From: Streptomyces venezuelae
Lineage (GTDB): Bacteria > Actinomycetota > Actinomycetes > Streptomycetales > Streptomycetaceae
DNA length: 64,000 nucleotides
Assembly: GCF_008642355.1 (NCBI RefSeq)
Contig: NZ_CP029193.1
Coordinates: forward strand, 4,860,001-4,924,000
Direction of reading: 5' to 3'
This document shows positions 9,977 through 19,656 of the stretch, piece after piece. How positions within the stretch are numbered: the stretch's first letter is position 1; every line of letters starts with the position of its first letter. Position numbers and translations under genes: made by a program. Below the pieces are notes generated by a model. That model saw only the letters and a program-made list of their open reading frames with translations, had not been told where the DNA came from and searched no databases.

Positions 9977-10395
9977 TGGCCATCCGTCACCAGAGCATCG
10001 CGTCCAAGGCCGCGAAGGCCGCCAAGGCCGCGCGCGTCGCCAAGGCGAAGCGCATCGCGACCGAGGGCAAGATCGCCGTTGAGCCCACCCCGCTGAGCAA
10101 GTCCTTCTCGGACCCGCGCGACGTCCTCGTCAAGCCGGTCGTCTCCGAGAAGTCGTACGCGCTGCTCGACGAGGGCAAGTACACGTTCATCGTGGCTCCG
10201 GGCGCCAACAAGACCCAGATCAAGCAGGCCGTCGAGGCGGTCTTCTCGGTCAAGGTCACCGGCGTCAACACGATCAACCGTCAGGGCAAGCGGAAGCGTA
10301 CGCGCACCGGTTTCGGCAAGCGTGCCGACACCAAGCGCGCCATCGTGACCCTTGCTGAGGGCGACCGTATCGACATCTTCGGCCAGGCCTCCTAA
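9976..10395 (+). CDS. rplW: 50S ribosomal protein L23, N-terminally extended
   Basis: L23 sits at the tunnel exit and is the docking site for SRP and trigger factor. The conserved domain begins near residue 46 ([16 protein letters not shown]). It is preceded by about 45 residues rich in Ala and Lys ([17 protein letters not shown]), making the protein 139 aa rather than the usual 95-100. The start is fixed by the one-base overlap with rplD, so the extension seems real. It would project at the exit site. Confidence 0.96.
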   Translation: MAIRHQSIASKAAKAAKAARVAKAKRIATEGKIAVEPTPLSKSFSDPRDVLVKPVVSEKSYALLDEGKYTFIVAPGANKTQIKQAVEAVFSVKVTGVNTINRQGKRKRTRTGFGKRADTKRAIVTLAEGDRIDIFGQAS

Positions 10396-10434
10396 CGGAG
10401 CGCCCTGGTCCGAATATCGGACGAGGACTGAGAA

Positions 10435-11271
10435 ATGGGAATCCGCAAGTACAAGCCGACTACGCCGGGCCGTCGTGGCTCCTCCGTAGCCGACTTCGTC
10501 GAGGTAACGCGGTCCACGCCGGAGAAGTCGCTGGTTCGCCCGCTGCACAGCAAGGGCGGCCGTAACAATTCCGGTCGTGTGACCGTTCGCCACCAGGGTG
10601 GTGGCCACAAGCGCGCCTACCGCGTGATCGACTTCCGTCGCCACGACAAGGACGGCGTGCCGGCCAAGGTCGCGCACATCGAGTACGACCCCAACCGCAC
10701 GGCGCGCATCGCGCTGCTGCACTACGCGGACGGCGAGAAGCGCTACATCCTCGCCCCGCGCGGCACGCAGCAGGGTGACCGGATTGAGAGCGGCCCCGGT
10801 GCCGACATCAAGCCCGGCAACAACATGGCGCTGCGCAACATCCCCGTGGGTACGACGATCCACGCCATCGAGCTGCGGCCCGGCGGCGGCGCGAAGTTCG
10901 CCCGCTCCGCGGGTGCCTCCGTGCAGCTGCTCGCGAAGGAAGGCGCCATGGCGCACCTTCGCATGCCGTCCGGTGAGATCCGCCTGGTCGACGTCCGCTG
11001 CCGCGCCACCATCGGCGAGGTCGGCAACGCCGAGCAGTCGAACATCAACTGGGGCAAGGCCGGCCGCATGCGCTGGAAGGGCGTCCGCCCGACCGTGCGT
11101 GGTGTCGTGATGAACCCGGTCGACCACCCGCACGGTGGTGGTGAAGGCAAGACCTCCGGTGGTCGTCACCCGGTCTCGCCGTGGGGCAAGAAGGAGGGTC
11201 GTACTCGTGATCGCAACAAGGCGAGCAACAAGTACATCGTCCGTCGCCGCAAGTCGAACAAGAAGCGCTAG
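10435..11271 (+). CDS. rplB: 50S ribosomal protein L2
   Basis: L2, 278 aa, is essential for subunit association and peptidyl transfer. It shows [17 protein letters not shown] with the conserved histidine, and the C-terminal [12 protein letters not shown] at 10435 follows GGACTGAGAA after a 39-nt gap from rplW. Confidence 0.98.
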   Translation: MGIRKYKPTTPGRRGSSVADFVEVTRSTPEKSLVRPLHSKGGRNNSGRVTVRHQGGGHKRAYRVIDFRRHDKDGVPAKVAHIEYDPNRTARIALLHYADGEKRYILAPRGTQQGDRIESGPGADIKPGNNMALRNIPVGTTIHAIELRPGGGAKFARSAGASVQLLAKEGAMAHLRMPSGEIRLVDVRCRATIGEVGNAEQSNINWGKAGRMRWKGVRPTVRGVVMNPVDHPHGGGEGKTSGGRHPVSPWGKKEGRTRDRNKASNKYIVRRRKSNKKR

Positions 11272-11283
11272 GAGCGGGTTTAG

Positions 11284-11565
11284 ATGCCGCGCAGTCTCAA
11301 GAAGGGGCCCTTCGTCGACGACCACCTCGTGAAGAAGGTGGACGCCCAGAACGAAGCAGGCACCAAGAACGTCATCAAGACCTGGTCCCGGCGCTCGATG
11401 ATCATCCCCAGCATGCTGGGTCACACGATCGCGGTGCACAACGGCAAGACCCACATCCCGGTGTTCGTCACCGAGTCGATGGTCGGCCACAAGCTCGGCG
11501 AGTTCTCGCCGACTCGCACCTTCCGCGGCCACGTCAAGGACGACCGGAAGTCGAAGCGCCGCTAG
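11284..11565 (+). CDS. rpsS: 30S ribosomal protein S19
   Basis: S19, 93 aa, binds the 30S head with S13. It reads [15 protein letters not shown] through [15 protein letters not shown]. It starts 13 nt after rplB and is the standard length. Confidence 0.98.
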   Translation: MPRSLKKGPFVDDHLVKKVDAQNEAGTKNVIKTWSRRSMIIPSMLGHTIAVHNGKTHIPVFVTESMVGHKLGEFSPTRTFRGHVKDDRKSKRR

Positions 11566-11606
11566 TGCGGGGTGGAACGACTATGACTAACACCGAAGGG
11601 ACAACC

Positions 11607-11954
11607 ATGGAAGCCAGGGCCCAGGCGCGGTACATCCGCGTCACGCCCATGAAGGCCCGCCGCGTGGTGGACCTCATCCGTGGCATGGATGCCACGGAGG
11701 CTCAGGCGGTCCTGCGTTTCGCCCCGCAGGCCGCGAGCGTGCCGGTCGGCAAGGTGCTGGACAGCGCCATTGCCAACGCCGCGCACAACTACGACCACAC
11801 CGACGCCTCTTCGCTGGTCATCAGCGAGGCGTACGTGGATGAGGGCCCGACCCTGAAGCGGTTCCGTCCGCGTGCTCAGGGCCGTGCCTACCGGATCCGT
11901 AAGCGGACCAGCCACATCACCGTGGTCGTCAGCAGCAAGGAAGGAACCCGGTAA
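11607..11954 (+). CDS. rplV: 50S ribosomal protein L22
   Basis: L22 lines the exit tunnel. I choose ATG 11607 ([14 protein letters not shown], 115 aa) because conserved sequence begins there and GAAGGG lies 6 nt upstream. An in-frame ATG at 11583 would add 8 residues and is an open alternative. Its stop overlaps the rpsC ATG by one base. Confidence 0.95.
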   Translation: MEARAQARYIRVTPMKARRVVDLIRGMDATEAQAVLRFAPQAASVPVGKVLDSAIANAAHNYDHTDASSLVISEAYVDEGPTLKRFRPRAQGRAYRIRKRTSHITVVVSSKEGTR

Positions 11955-12787
11955 TGGGCCAGAAGGTAAACCCGCACGGGTTCCGGCTCGGTGTCACGAC
12001 CGACTTCAAGTCGCGTTGGTACGCCGACAAGCTGTACAAGGACTACGTCAAGGAAGACGTCGCCATCCGTCGGATGATGACGTCCGGCATGGAGCGCGCC
12101 GGCATCTCGAAGGTTGAGATCGAGCGCACCCGTGACCGCGTGCGTGTGGACATCCACACCGCCCGTCCCGGCATCGTCATCGGCCGCCGTGGCGCCGAGG
12201 CCGACCGCATCCGCGGTGACCTCGAGAAGCTCACGGGCAAGCAGGTCCAGCTGAACATCCTCGAGGTCAAGAACCCCGAGGTCGACGCTCAGCTCGTGGC
12301 CCAGGCCGTCGCGGAGCAGCTGTCCTCCCGCGTCTCCTTCCGTCGTGCCATGCGCAAGAGCATGCAGTCGGCGATGAAGGCGGGCGCCAAGGGCATCAAG
12401 ATCCAGTGTGGCGGTCGTCTCGGCGGCGCCGAGATGTCCCGCTCGGAGTTCTACCGCGAGGGCCGTGTGCCCCTGCACACGCTCCGCGCCAACGTGGACT
12501 ACGGCTTCTTCGAGGCCAAGACGACCTTCGGCCGCATCGGCGTGAAGGTCTGGATCTACAAGGGCGACGTCAAGAACATCGCCGAGGTCCGCGCCGAGAA
12601 CGCCGCTGCCCGCGCCGGCAACCGCCCGGCCCGTGGTGGCAACGACCGCCCGGCCCGTGGTGGCCGCGGTGGCGAGCGTGGCGGTCGCGGTCGCAAGCCG
12701 CAGCAGTCGGCTCCGGCCGCCGAGGCCCCCAAGGCCGAGGCGCCCGCCGCTGCTCCGGCTGCTGAGAGCACCGGAACGGAGGCCTGA
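11954..12787 (+). CDS. rpsC: 30S ribosomal protein S3 with RGG-rich tail
   Basis: S3, 277 aa, forms the mRNA entry site. The KH domain contains [21 protein letters not shown] and the C-terminal domain ends near [15 protein letters not shown]. About 60 further residues form a disordered tail with RPARGG and [10 protein letters not shown] repeats followed by an Ala/Pro/Glu run. The tail makes it longer than E. coli S3 (233 aa). It is coupled to rplV by a one-base overlap. Confidence 0.97.
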   Translation: MGQKVNPHGFRLGVTTDFKSRWYADKLYKDYVKEDVAIRRMMTSGMERAGISKVEIERTRDRVRVDIHTARPGIVIGRRGAEADRIRGDLEKLTGKQVQLNILEVKNPEVDAQLVAQAVAEQLSSRVSFRRAMRKSMQSAMKAGAKGIKIQCGGRLGGAEMSRSEFYREGRVPLHTLRANVDYGFFEAKTTFGRIGVKVWIYKGDVKNIAEVRAENAAARAGNRPARGGNDRPARGGRGGERGGRGRKPQQSAPAAEAPKAEAPAAAPAAESTGTEA

Positions 12788-12792
12788 CCGAA

Positions 12793-13212
12793 ATGCTGAT
12801 CCCCCGTAGGGTCAAGCACCGCAAGCAGCACCACCCGAAGCGCAGCGGTATGTCCAAGGGTGGCACGCAGGTTGCGTTCGGCGAGTACGGCATCCAGGCG
12901 CTGACCCCGGCGTACGTGACGAACCGTCAGATCGAGGCAGCTCGTATCGCGATGACGCGTCACATCAAGCGTGGCGGCAAGGTCTGGATCAACATCTACC
13001 CGGACCGCCCCCTCACCAAGAAGCCTGCCGAGACCCGCATGGGTTCCGGTAAGGGTTCGCCGGAGTGGTGGGTCGCCAACGTCAAGCCCGGACGCGTCAT
13101 GTTCGAGCTGTCGTACCCGAACGAGAAGATTGCTCGTGAGGCGCTCACCCGCGCTGCTCACAAGCTTCCGATGAAGTGCCGCATCGTCCGGCGCGAGGCA
13201 GGTGAGTCGTGA
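12793..13212 (+). CDS. rplP: 50S ribosomal protein L16
   Basis: L16, 139 aa, contacts A-site tRNA. It starts [17 protein letters not shown] and contains [16 protein letters not shown]. The TGA overlaps the rpmC ATG by one base. Confidence 0.98.
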   Translation: MLIPRRVKHRKQHHPKRSGMSKGGTQVAFGEYGIQALTPAYVTNRQIEAARIAMTRHIKRGGKVWINIYPDRPLTKKPAETRMGSGKGSPEWWVANVKPGRVMFELSYPNEKIAREALTRAAHKLPMKCRIVRREAGES

Positions 13213-13436
13213 TGTCGGCCGGTACCAAGGCGTCCGAGCTGCGCGAGCTGGGCAACGAGGAGCTTGTCAACAAGCTTCGCGAGGCCAAGGAAGAGCTGTT
13301 CAACCTCCGCTTCCAGGCGGCGACGGGCCAGCTCGAGAACCACGGCCGGCTCAAGGCCGTCCGTAAGGACATCGCGCGGATCTACACCCTCATGCGTGAG
13401 CGCGAGCTGGGCATCGAGACGGTGGAGAGCGCCTGA
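13212..13436 (+). CDS. rpmC: 50S ribosomal protein L29
   Basis: L29, 74 aa, a two-helix protein by the exit tunnel. Motifs include [19 protein letters not shown] and [18 protein letters not shown] 13212 is chosen over an in-frame GTG at 13209 because it forms the usual overlap with the rplP stop. Its own stop overlaps rpsQ. Confidence 0.97.
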   Translation: MSAGTKASELRELGNEELVNKLREAKEELFNLRFQAATGQLENHGRLKAVRKDIARIYTLMRERELGIETVESA

Positions 13437-13723
13437 TGAGCGAGAGCAACGTGACTGAAGAGACGAAGGCCGCCCGCGGCTTCCGCAAGACCCGTCAGGG
13501 TCTGGTCGTCAGCGACAAGATGGACAAGACCGTCGTCGTCGCTGTCGAGGACCGCGTGACGCACGCGCTGTACGGCAAGGTCATCCGCCGTACGAACAAG
13601 CTCAAGGCGCACGACGAGCAGAACGCTGCCGGCGTCGGCGACCGCGTCCTCCTGATGGAGACGCGTCCGCTGTCCGCCACCAAGCGCTGGCGCATCGTCG
13701 AGATCCTCGAGAAGGCCAAGTAA
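13436..13723 (+). CDS. rpsQ: 30S ribosomal protein S17
   Basis: S17, 95 aa, an early 16S-binding protein with an OB fold. It shows [19 protein letters not shown] and a C-terminal [15 protein letters not shown]. It ends the unbroken S10 run; the next gene, rplN, comes after 99 nt holding two strong hairpins. Confidence 0.97.
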   Translation: MSESNVTEETKAARGFRKTRQGLVVSDKMDKTVVVAVEDRVTHALYGKVIRRTNKLKAHDEQNAAGVGDRVLLMETRPLSATKRWRIVEILEKAK

Positions 13724-13725
13724 TT

Positions 13726-13794
13726 CTCCGAGGGGCACCCCCCTCGGAGTTCGTTCCGCCAGGCTCCCGGGGCAGTTCGCCGAACTGCCCCGGG
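13726..13794 (+). terminator. Tandem hairpins between rpsQ and rplN
   Basis: Stem 1 pairs CTCCGAGGG at 13726-13734 with CCCTCGGAG at 13741-13749. Stem 2 pairs 13766-13777 with 13783-13794 (CCCGGGGCAGTT and its complement). Neither has a U-tract, so partial termination, RNA processing or mRNA stabilisation is more likely than full termination. They mark the S10/spc boundary. Confidence 0.6.
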
Positions 13795-13822
13795 GGAACC
13801 GGCAGACAATCAGGAGATAGAC

Positions 13823-14191
13823 GTGATCCAGCAGGAGTCGCGACTGCGCGTCGCCGACAACACGGGTGCGAAGGAAATTCTCACCATCCGTGTTCTCGGT
13901 GGCTCGGGTCGCCGCTACGCGGGCATCGGTGACGTCATCGTCGCCACCGTGAAGGACGCGATCCCCGGTGGCAACGTGAAGAAGGGTGACGTCGTCAAGG
14001 CGGTCATCGTTCGCACCGTCAAGGAGCGCCGCCGTCCGGACGGCTCGTACATCCGCTTCGACGAGAACGCCGCCGTCATTCTGAAGAACGACGGCGACCC
14101 TCGCGGCACCCGTATCTTCGGCCCCGTCGGCCGTGAGCTGCGCGAGAAGAAGTTCATGAAGATCATCTCGCTCGCGCCGGAGGTGCTGTAA
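13823..14191 (+). CDS. rplN: 50S ribosomal protein L14
   Basis: L14, 122 aa, at the subunit interface. GTG start at 13823 after a CAGGAGA site, reading [17 protein letters not shown]. It is the first gene of the spc cluster, 2 nt before rplX. Confidence 0.98.
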   Translation: MIQQESRLRVADNTGAKEILTIRVLGGSGRRYAGIGDVIVATVKDAIPGGNVKKGDVVKAVIVRTVKERRRPDGSYIRFDENAAVILKNDGDPRGTRIFGPVGRELREKKFMKIISLAPEVL

Positions 14192-14193
14192 GC

Positions 14194-14517
14194 ATGAAGA
14201 TCAAGAAGGGCGACCTGGTCCAGGTCATCACCGGTAAGGACAAGGGCAAGCAGGGCAAGGTCATTGCCGCTTACCCGCGCGACGAGCGCGTCCTGGTCGA
14301 GGGTGTCAACCGGGTCAAGAAGCACACGAAGGCCGGCCCGACCGCCAGCGGCTCGCAGGCCGGCGGCATCGTGACCACCGAGGCCCCCGTCCACGTCTCC
14401 AACGTCCAGCTGGTCGTGGAGAAGGACGGCAACAAGGTCGTCACGCGCGTCGGTTACCGCTTCGACGACGAGGGCAACAAGATCCGCGTTGCCAAGCGGA
14501 CGGGTGAGGACATCTGA
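14194..14517 (+). CDS. rplX: 50S ribosomal protein L24
   Basis: L24, 107 aa, an assembly initiator of the 50S subunit with a KOW motif ([18 protein letters not shown]). The stop overlaps the rplE start by one base. Confidence 0.97.
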   Translation: MKIKKGDLVQVITGKDKGKQGKVIAAYPRDERVLVEGVNRVKKHTKAGPTASGSQAGGIVTTEAPVHVSNVQLVVEKDGNKVVTRVGYRFDDEGNKIRVAKRTGEDI

Positions 14518-15074
14518 TGACGACCACCACCACTCCGCGTCTCAAGACGAAGTACCGCGAGGAGATCGCGGGCAAGCTGCGTGAGGAGTTCTCGTACGAG
14601 AACGTCATGCAGATCCCCGGCCTGGTCAAGATCGTGGTCAACATGGGTGTCGGCGACGCCGCCCGTGACTCGAAGCTGATCGACGGCGCCATCCGCGACC
14701 TCACCACGATCACCGGCCAGAAGCCGGCCGTGACGAAGGCCCGGAAGTCCATCGCGCAGTTCAAGCTGCGCGAGGGCCAGCCGATCGGCTGCCACGTCAC
14801 GCTCCGTGGCGACCGCATGTGGGAGTTCCTGGACCGCACCCTGTCGCTCGCGCTGCCGCGCATCCGCGACTTCCGTGGTCTGTCCCCCAAGCAGTTCGAC
14901 GGCCGTGGCAACTACACCTTCGGTCTCACGGAGCAGGTCATGTTCCACGAGATCGACCAGGACAAGATCGACCGCGTCCGGGGTATGGACATCACCGTGG
15001 TCACCACGGCGACCAACGACGCTGAGGGCCGTGCGCTCCTTCGTCACCTCGGCTTCCCGTTCAAGGAGGCGTAA
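14517..15074 (+). CDS. rplE: 50S ribosomal protein L5
   Basis: L5, 185 aa, binds 5S rRNA in the central protuberance. It contains [18 protein letters not shown] and [20 protein letters not shown]. Five nt separate it from rpsN. Confidence 0.98.
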   Translation: MTTTTTPRLKTKYREEIAGKLREEFSYENVMQIPGLVKIVVNMGVGDAARDSKLIDGAIRDLTTITGQKPAVTKARKSIAQFKLREGQPIGCHVTLRGDRMWEFLDRTLSLALPRIRDFRGLSPKQFDGRGNYTFGLTEQVMFHEIDQDKIDRVRGMDITVVTTATNDAEGRALLRHLGFPFKEA

Positions 15075-15079
15075 GCGAG

Positions 15080-15265
15080 ATGGCGAAGAAGGCTCTCATT
15101 GCCAAGGCTGCTCGTAAGCCCAAGTTCGGTGTGCGTGCGTACACCCGCTGCCAGCGCTGCGGCCGTCCGCACTCCGTCTACCGCAAGTTCGGCCTCTGCC
15201 GCGTGTGCCTTCGTGAGATGGCTCACCGTGGCGAGCTCCCGGGCGTGACCAAGAGCTCCTGGTAG
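15080..15265 (+). CDS. rpsN: 30S ribosomal protein S14, zinc-binding type
   Basis: 61-aa S14 with four cysteines at residues 24, 27, 40 and 43 (CQRC and CRVC), so this is the zinc-dependent C+ form. Streptomyces typically also carries a zinc-free paralogue controlled by Zur elsewhere. This copy is the housekeeping spc-operon version. Confidence 0.97.
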   Translation: MAKKALIAKAARKPKFGVRAYTRCQRCGRPHSVYRKFGLCRVCLREMAHRGELPGVTKSSW

Positions 15266-15485
15266 TCCTCCCTTTTCAAGGGTTCAAAGGACTCCTGGAT
15301 CTCTCGGTAAGTAAAGGGTCGGCAGAGGCCCGCCTCTCCATGGCTTAGGCTAGGAGGGTTGGGCGTCTGCCGCCCTGACCGACTTACTACGCCGTAGGTC
15401 CCCGCGCCGCACCCGTCCCGCCTCTGAGTGGGGAGAGGGATGGCGCAGATAGGAAACCCCGGCGAGAGAGGCCGAAGGCCAATTC
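15266..15485 (+). other. rpsN-rpsH intergenic region
   Basis: 220 nt without a gene, unusually large for the middle of the spc cluster. It holds a weak AGAGGC/GCCTCT hairpin near 15325 and a TAGGCT hexamer near 15348 that could be a -10 box, but no clear -35 partner. An internal promoter for rpsH onward is plausible, not shown. Confidence 0.35.
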
Positions 15486-15884
15486 ATGACCATGACTGAT
15501 CCGATCGCGGACATGCTGACTCGTCTGCGTAACGCGAACTCGGCGTACCACGACACCGTGGCGATGCCGCACAGCAAGATCAAGTCTCACATCGCGGAGA
15601 TCCTCCAGCAGGAGGGCTTCATCACGGGCTGGAAGGTCGAGGACGCCGAGGTCGGCAAGAACCTCGTTCTCGAGCTGAAGTTCGGCCCGAACCGTGAGCG
15701 CTCCATCGCGGGCATCAAGCGGATCTCCAAGCCCGGTCTCCGGGTTTACGCGAAGTCCACCAACCTGCCGAAGGTCCTCGGCGGCCTCGGCGTGGCGATC
15801 ATCTCCACGTCGCACGGTCTCCTGACCGGCCAGCAGGCAGGCAAGAAGGGCGTAGGTGGGGAAGTCCTCGCCTACGTCTGGTAG
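15486..15884 (+). CDS. rpsH: 30S ribosomal protein S8
   Basis: S8, 132 aa, binds the central domain of 16S rRNA and represses the spc operon in E. coli. It starts [18 protein letters not shown] and ends in [17 protein letters not shown] plus EVLAYVW. An alternative ATG lies 6 nt downstream. Confidence 0.97.
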   Translation: MTMTDPIADMLTRLRNANSAYHDTVAMPHSKIKSHIAEILQQEGFITGWKVEDAEVGKNLVLELKFGPNRERSIAGIKRISKPGLRVYAKSTNLPKVLGGLGVAIISTSHGLLTGQQAGKKGVGGEVLAYVW

Positions 15885-15905
15885 TCGGGAACGGAGGAAT
15901 AGCTA

Positions 15906-16445
15906 ATGTCGCGTATTGGCAAGCTCCCCATCACGGTTCCCGCCGGCGTGGACGTCACCATCGACGGCCAGACGGTCGCGGTCAAGGGCCCCAAGGGATC
16001 CCTGAGCCACACCATCGTCGCGCCGATCGAGATCGCTAAGGGTGAGGACGGCGTCCTGAACGTCACCCGCCCGAACGACGAGCGTCAGAACAAGGCCCTC
16101 CACGGCCTGTCCCGCACGCTGGTGGCGAACATGATCACCGGCGTGACCCAGGGTTACGTGAAGAAGCTCGAAATCAGCGGTGTCGGTTACCGCGTCCTGG
16201 CGAAGGGCTCCAACCTGGAGTTCTCGCTCGGCTACAGCCACCCGATCCTGATCGAGGCGCCCGAGGGCATCTCCTTCAAGGTCGAATCGGCGACCAAGTT
16301 CTCGGTCGAGGGCATCGACAAGCAGAAGGTCGGCGAGGTTGCGGCCAACATCCGCAAGCTGCGCAAGCCCGACCCGTACAAGGCCAAGGGCGTCAAGTAC
16401 GAAGGCGAAGTCATCCGCCGCAAGGTCGGAAAGGCGGGTAAGTAA
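15906..16445 (+). CDS. rplF: 50S ribosomal protein L6
   Basis: L6, 179 aa, lies near the factor-binding site. It begins [17 protein letters not shown] and carries the C-terminal [15 protein letters not shown] signature. Three nt separate it from rplR. Confidence 0.98.
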   Translation: MSRIGKLPITVPAGVDVTIDGQTVAVKGPKGSLSHTIVAPIEIAKGEDGVLNVTRPNDERQNKALHGLSRTLVANMITGVTQGYVKKLEISGVGYRVLAKGSNLEFSLGYSHPILIEAPEGISFKVESATKFSVEGIDKQKVGEVAANIRKLRKPDPYKAKGVKYEGEVIRRKVGKAGK

Positions 16446-16448
16446 GCC

Positions 16449-16832
16449 ATGGCATACGGTGTCAAGATTGCTAAGGGCGACGCTTACAAGCGTGCTGCCA
16501 TCAAGCGTCGTCACATCCGCATCCGTAAGCACATCTCGGGTACGGCTGAGCGTCCGCGCCTGGTCGTGACGCGCTCGAACCGCCACATCGTGGCCCAGGT
16601 CATCGACGACATCAAGGGTCACACCCTTGCGTCGGCTTCGACCCTGGACACCACGATCCGCGGCGCCGAGGGCGACAAGTCCGCGGCCGCCAAGTCGGTC
16701 GGCGCCCTGGTCGCCGAGCGCGCCAAGGCCGCCGGTGTCGAGACTGTCGTGTTCGACCGTGGTGGTAACCAGTACGCCGGGCGCATCGCCGCCCTGGCGG
16801 ACGCCGCCCGCGAAGCCGGACTCAAGTTCTGA
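16449..16832 (+). CDS. rplR: 50S ribosomal protein L18
   Basis: L18, 127 aa, a 5S rRNA-binding protein. It shows [18 protein letters not shown] and the C-terminal [20 protein letters not shown]. Normal length and position. Confidence 0.98.
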   Translation: MAYGVKIAKGDAYKRAAIKRRHIRIRKHISGTAERPRLVVTRSNRHIVAQVIDDIKGHTLASASTLDTTIRGAEGDKSAAAKSVGALVAERAKAAGVETVVFDRGGNQYAGRIAALADAAREAGLKF

Positions 16833-16873
16833 GTCGGTTCCGTAGCTAGCGGAAACAGAGAGAGGTAATTCCA

Positions 16874-17479
16874 ATGGCTGGACCCCAGCGCCGCGGTGGC
16901 GGTGCCGGTGGCGGCGAGCGGCGGGACCGGAAGGGTCGCGACGGTGGCAACGCCGCCGCCGAGAAGACCGCGTACGTTGAGCGCGTTGTCGCGATCAACC
17001 GCGTCGCCAAGGTTGTGAAGGGTGGTCGTCGCTTCAGCTTCACTGCGCTCGTCGTAGTGGGCGACGGTGACGGCACCGTGGGTGTCGGTTACGGCAAGGC
17101 CAAGGAGGTGCCGGCCGCCATCGCCAAGGGTGTTGAGGAGGCCAAGAAGCACTTCTTCAAGGTCCCCCGTATCCAGGGCACCATCCCGCACCCCATCCAG
17201 GGTGAGAAGGCCGCGGGCGTCGTCCTGCTCAAGCCTGCTTCCCCCGGTACCGGTGTTATCGCCGGTGGCCCGGTGCGTGCCGTGCTCGAGTGCGCGGGCG
17301 TGCACGACATCCTGTCGAAGTCCCTGGGCTCCGACAACGCGATCAACATCGTGCACGCGACCGTGGCGGCCCTCAAGGGCCTGCAGCGTCCCGAGGAGAT
17401 CGCGGCTCGCCGTGGTCTGCCCCTCGAGGACGTCGCCCCCGCGGCTCTGCTTCGTGCGCGTGCGGGAGCGGGTGCGTAA
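16874..17479 (+). CDS. rpsE: 30S ribosomal protein S5
   Basis: S5, 201 aa, acts in translational fidelity. The spectinomycin-loop region reads [19 protein letters not shown], apparently wild type. The N-terminal 40 residues are Arg/Gly-rich. The stop overlaps rpmD by one base. Confidence 0.98.
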   Translation: MAGPQRRGGGAGGGERRDRKGRDGGNAAAEKTAYVERVVAINRVAKVVKGGRRFSFTALVVVGDGDGTVGVGYGKAKEVPAAIAKGVEEAKKHFFKVPRIQGTIPHPIQGEKAAGVVLLKPASPGTGVIAGGPVRAVLECAGVHDILSKSLGSDNAINIVHATVAALKGLQRPEEIAARRGLPLEDVAPAALLRARAGAGA

Positions 17480-17661
17480 TGGCACAGCTCAAGATCACGC
17501 AGACGAAGTCGTACATCGGCAGCAAGCAGAACCACCGCGACACCCTGCGTTCCCTTGGTCTCAAGGGCATCAACACGCAGGTCGTCAAGGAGGACCGCCC
17601 CGAGTTCCGCGGAATGGTGCACACCGTCCGCCACCTCGTGACGGTTGAGGAGGTCGACTGA
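17479..17661 (+). CDS. rpmD: 50S ribosomal protein L30
   Basis: L30, 60 aa. ATG 17479 ([20 protein letters not shown]) is used rather than an upstream in-frame start at 17290, which lies inside rpsE. It overlaps the rpsE stop and is followed by rplO after 1 nt. Confidence 0.97.
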   Translation: MAQLKITQTKSYIGSKQNHRDTLRSLGLKGINTQVVKEDRPEFRGMVHTVRHLVTVEEVD

Positions 17662-17662
17662 C

Positions 17663-18118
17663 ATGGCGGAGCAGAACCCGCTGAAGGTCCACAACCTCCG
17701 GCCCGCCCCGGGCGCCAAGACCGCCAAGACCCGTGTGGGTCGTGGTGAGGCGTCCAAGGGTAAGACCGCTGGTCGTGGTACCAAGGGCACCAAGGCCCGT
17801 TACCAGGTTCCGGAGCGCTTCGAGGGTGGCCAGATGCCCCTCCACATGCGTCTCCCGAAGCTCAAGGGCTTCAAGAACCCGTTCAAGACCGAGTTCCAGG
17901 TCGTGAACCTCGACAAGCTGAGCGCGCTGTACCCGGAGGGTGGCGAGGTCACCGTCGAGGGTCTCGTCGCCAAGGGTGCCGTTCGCAAGAACAGCCTCGT
18001 CAAGGTGCTCGGCCAGGGTGAGCTCACCGTGGCGCTGCAGGTGACGGTCGACGCCGTCTCCGGCTCCGCCAAGGAGAAGATCACCGCCGCCGGCGGTACC
18101 GTCACCGAGCTCGTCTGA
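17663..18118 (+). CDS. rplO: 50S ribosomal protein L15
   Basis: L15, 151 aa, from ATG 17663 ([19 protein letters not shown]). It contains the Gly/Lys-rich [18 protein letters not shown]. An earlier in-frame start at 17645 lies within rpmD and is rejected. It is the last ribosomal gene before secY, followed by hairpins. Confidence 0.97.
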   Translation: MAEQNPLKVHNLRPAPGAKTAKTRVGRGEASKGKTAGRGTKGTKARYQVPERFEGGQMPLHMRLPKLKGFKNPFKTEFQVVNLDKLSALYPEGGEVTVEGLVAKGAVRKNSLVKVLGQGELTVALQVTVDAVSGSAKEKITAAGGTVTELV

Positions 18119-18155
18119 TTCATCCAGACGTGTCGATGACATGAGCGATTCCCAG

Positions 18156-18187
18156 CCGGGGATGCCCCACAAAAGGGGCATCCCCGG
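18156..18187 (+). terminator. Hairpin after rplO
   Basis: A 13-bp perfect stem (CCGGGGATGCCCC at 18156-18168 with its complement at 18175-18187) and a 6-nt A-rich loop. There is only a short TTGGT tail. It probably terminates part of the spc transcript before secY. Confidence 0.7.
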
Positions 18188-18243
18188 TTGGTCGTTCCTA
18201 GGGGGGCACGGTCGCCGGTAAGGTGGCGTGCACTGTCTAAGCT

Positions 18244-18268
18244 CCGTGCGGTCTGCCCGCACGGTTTT
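18244..18268 (+). terminator. Attenuator-like hairpin in the secY leader
   Basis: An 8-bp perfect stem (CCGTGCGG with CCGCACGG) and a 5-nt loop are followed directly by TTTTCTT. It lies 75 nt before secY. With the hairpin at 18156 it forms two successive terminator-like structures, so secY-adk-map must be expressed by read-through or from a promoter in this gap. Confidence 0.55.
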
Positions 18269-18274
18269 CTTGAC

Positions 18275-18285
18275 TGATACGTATT
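18275..18285. promoter_or_regulatory. TGATACGTATT motif upstream of secY
   Basis: This 11-mer contains the palindrome ATACGTAT and lies 57 nt before secY, directly after the attenuator-like hairpin. The same 11-mer is found at 27751-27761 upstream of rplM. It could be a promoter element or an operator; TTGACT overlaps its left edge. Confidence 0.4.
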
Positions 18286-18342
18286 CGTCGAACCTCAGAC
18301 CACCACCTCTGACGCACGCGCGCGGGGGTCGCAGGAGGCACC

Positions 18343-19656
18343 GTGCTCACCGCGTTCGCCCGGGCGTTCAAGACGCCCGACCTGCGCAAGAAGCTGCTCT
18401 TCACACTCGGCATCATCGTGATCTATCGGGTGGGTACGCATGTGCCGATTCCCGGTGTCGACTACCGGAACGTCCAGACCTGTATCGACAACGCCAATGC
18501 GAACCAGGGCCTGTTCGGTCTCGTCAACATGTTCAGCGGTGGCGCGCTGCTCCAGATCACGATCTTCGCGCTCGGCATCATGCCGTACATCACGGCGAGC
18601 ATCATTCTGCAGCTGCTGACCGTGGTGATCCCGCGCCTCGAAGCCCTCAAGAAAGAGGGCCAGGCCGGCACCGCGAAGATCACGCAGTACACGCGCTATC
18701 TGACCATCGCGCTCGCGATCCTCCAGGGCACCGGCCTCGTGGCCACCGCCCGCACCGGCACCCTCTTCCAGGGCTGCCCCGTGGCCAGCGAGATCGTGCC
18801 CGACCAGTCGATCTTCGTCACCATCACGATGGTCATCACCATGACCGCCGGTACGGCGTGCGTCATGTGGCTCGGTGAGCTCATCACGGACCGCGGCATC
18901 GGCAACGGCATGTCGATCCTGATGTTCATCTCGATCGCCGCGACCTTCCCGAGCGCACTGTGGGCCATCAAGCAGCAGGGTGACCTGGCGAACGGCTGGA
19001 TCGAGTTCGGCACCGTCATCGCGGTCGGTCTCGTGATGGTCGGCCTGGTGGTCTTCGTCGAGCAGGCACAGCGTCGCATTCCGGTCCAGTACGCGAAGCG
19101 AATGATCGGCCGCAGGTCCTACGGCGGTACGTCGACGTACATTCCGCTGAAGGTCAACCAGGCGGGCATCATCCCTGTGATCTTCGCCTCCTCGCTGCTC
19201 TACATTCCGGCGCTCGTGGCCCAGTTCGCGGGCGGCAACTCGGGATGGAAGACGTGGATCGAGGCGAACCTGACCAAGGGTGACCATCCGATTTACATCG
19301 CCACGTACTTCATCCTGATCGTCTTCTTCGCCTTCTTCTACGTCGCGATCTCCTTCAACCCCGAGGAAGTCGCCGACAACATGAAGAAGTATGGTGGCTT
19401 CATCCCGGGCATCCGGGCTGGCCGTCCGACCGCTGAGTACCTGAGTTACGTACTCAACCGGATCACCTGGCCGGGTTCGCTGTATCTGGGTCTGATCGCT
19501 CTTGTGCCGACGATGGCGTTGGTTGGCTTCCAGGCAAACCAGAACTTCCCGTTCGGCGGGACGAGCATCCTCATCATCGTGGGTGTGGGTCTGGAGACCG
19601 TGAAGCAGATCGAGAGCCAGCTCCAGCAGCGCAATTACGAAGGGTTCCTCCGCTGA
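18343..19656 (+). CDS. secY: Preprotein translocase subunit SecY
   Basis: SecY, 437 aa, is the channel of the Sec translocon in the cytoplasmic membrane. About ten hydrophobic segments are visible, beginning with [21 protein letters not shown]. Also seen are [17 protein letters not shown] and the cytoplasmic loop [19 protein letters not shown] start at 18343 behind CAGGAGG. The stop overlaps the adk ATG. Confidence 0.98.
   Translation: MLTAFARAFKTPDLRKKLLFTLGIIVIYRVGTHVPIPGVDYRNVQTCIDNANANQGLFGLVNMFSGGALLQITIFALGIMPYITASIILQLLTVVIPRLEALKKEGQAGTAKITQYTRYLTIALAILQGTGLVATARTGTLFQGCPVASEIVPDQSIFVTITMVITMTAGTACVMWLGELITDRGIGNGMSILMFISIAATFPSALWAIKQQGDLANGWIEFGTVIAVGLVMVGLVVFVEQAQRRIPVQYAKRMIGRRSYGGTSTYIPLKVNQAGIIPVIFASSLLYIPALVAQFAGGNSGWKTWIEANLTKGDHPIYIATYFILIVFFAFFYVAISFNPEEVADNMKKYGGFIPGIRAGRPTAEYLSYVLNRITWPGSLYLGLIALVPTMALVGFQANQNFPFGGTSILIIVGVGLETVKQIESQLQQRNYEGFLR

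Noticed and set aside
9658..11532. 624-aa minus-strand ORF opposite rplD-rpsS
   Set aside because: Shadow spanning several real ribosomal genes; no recognisable protein motif.
18119..18342. Riboswitch in the secY leader
   Set aside because: No aptamer of a known class could be recognised; only simple hairpins are present.
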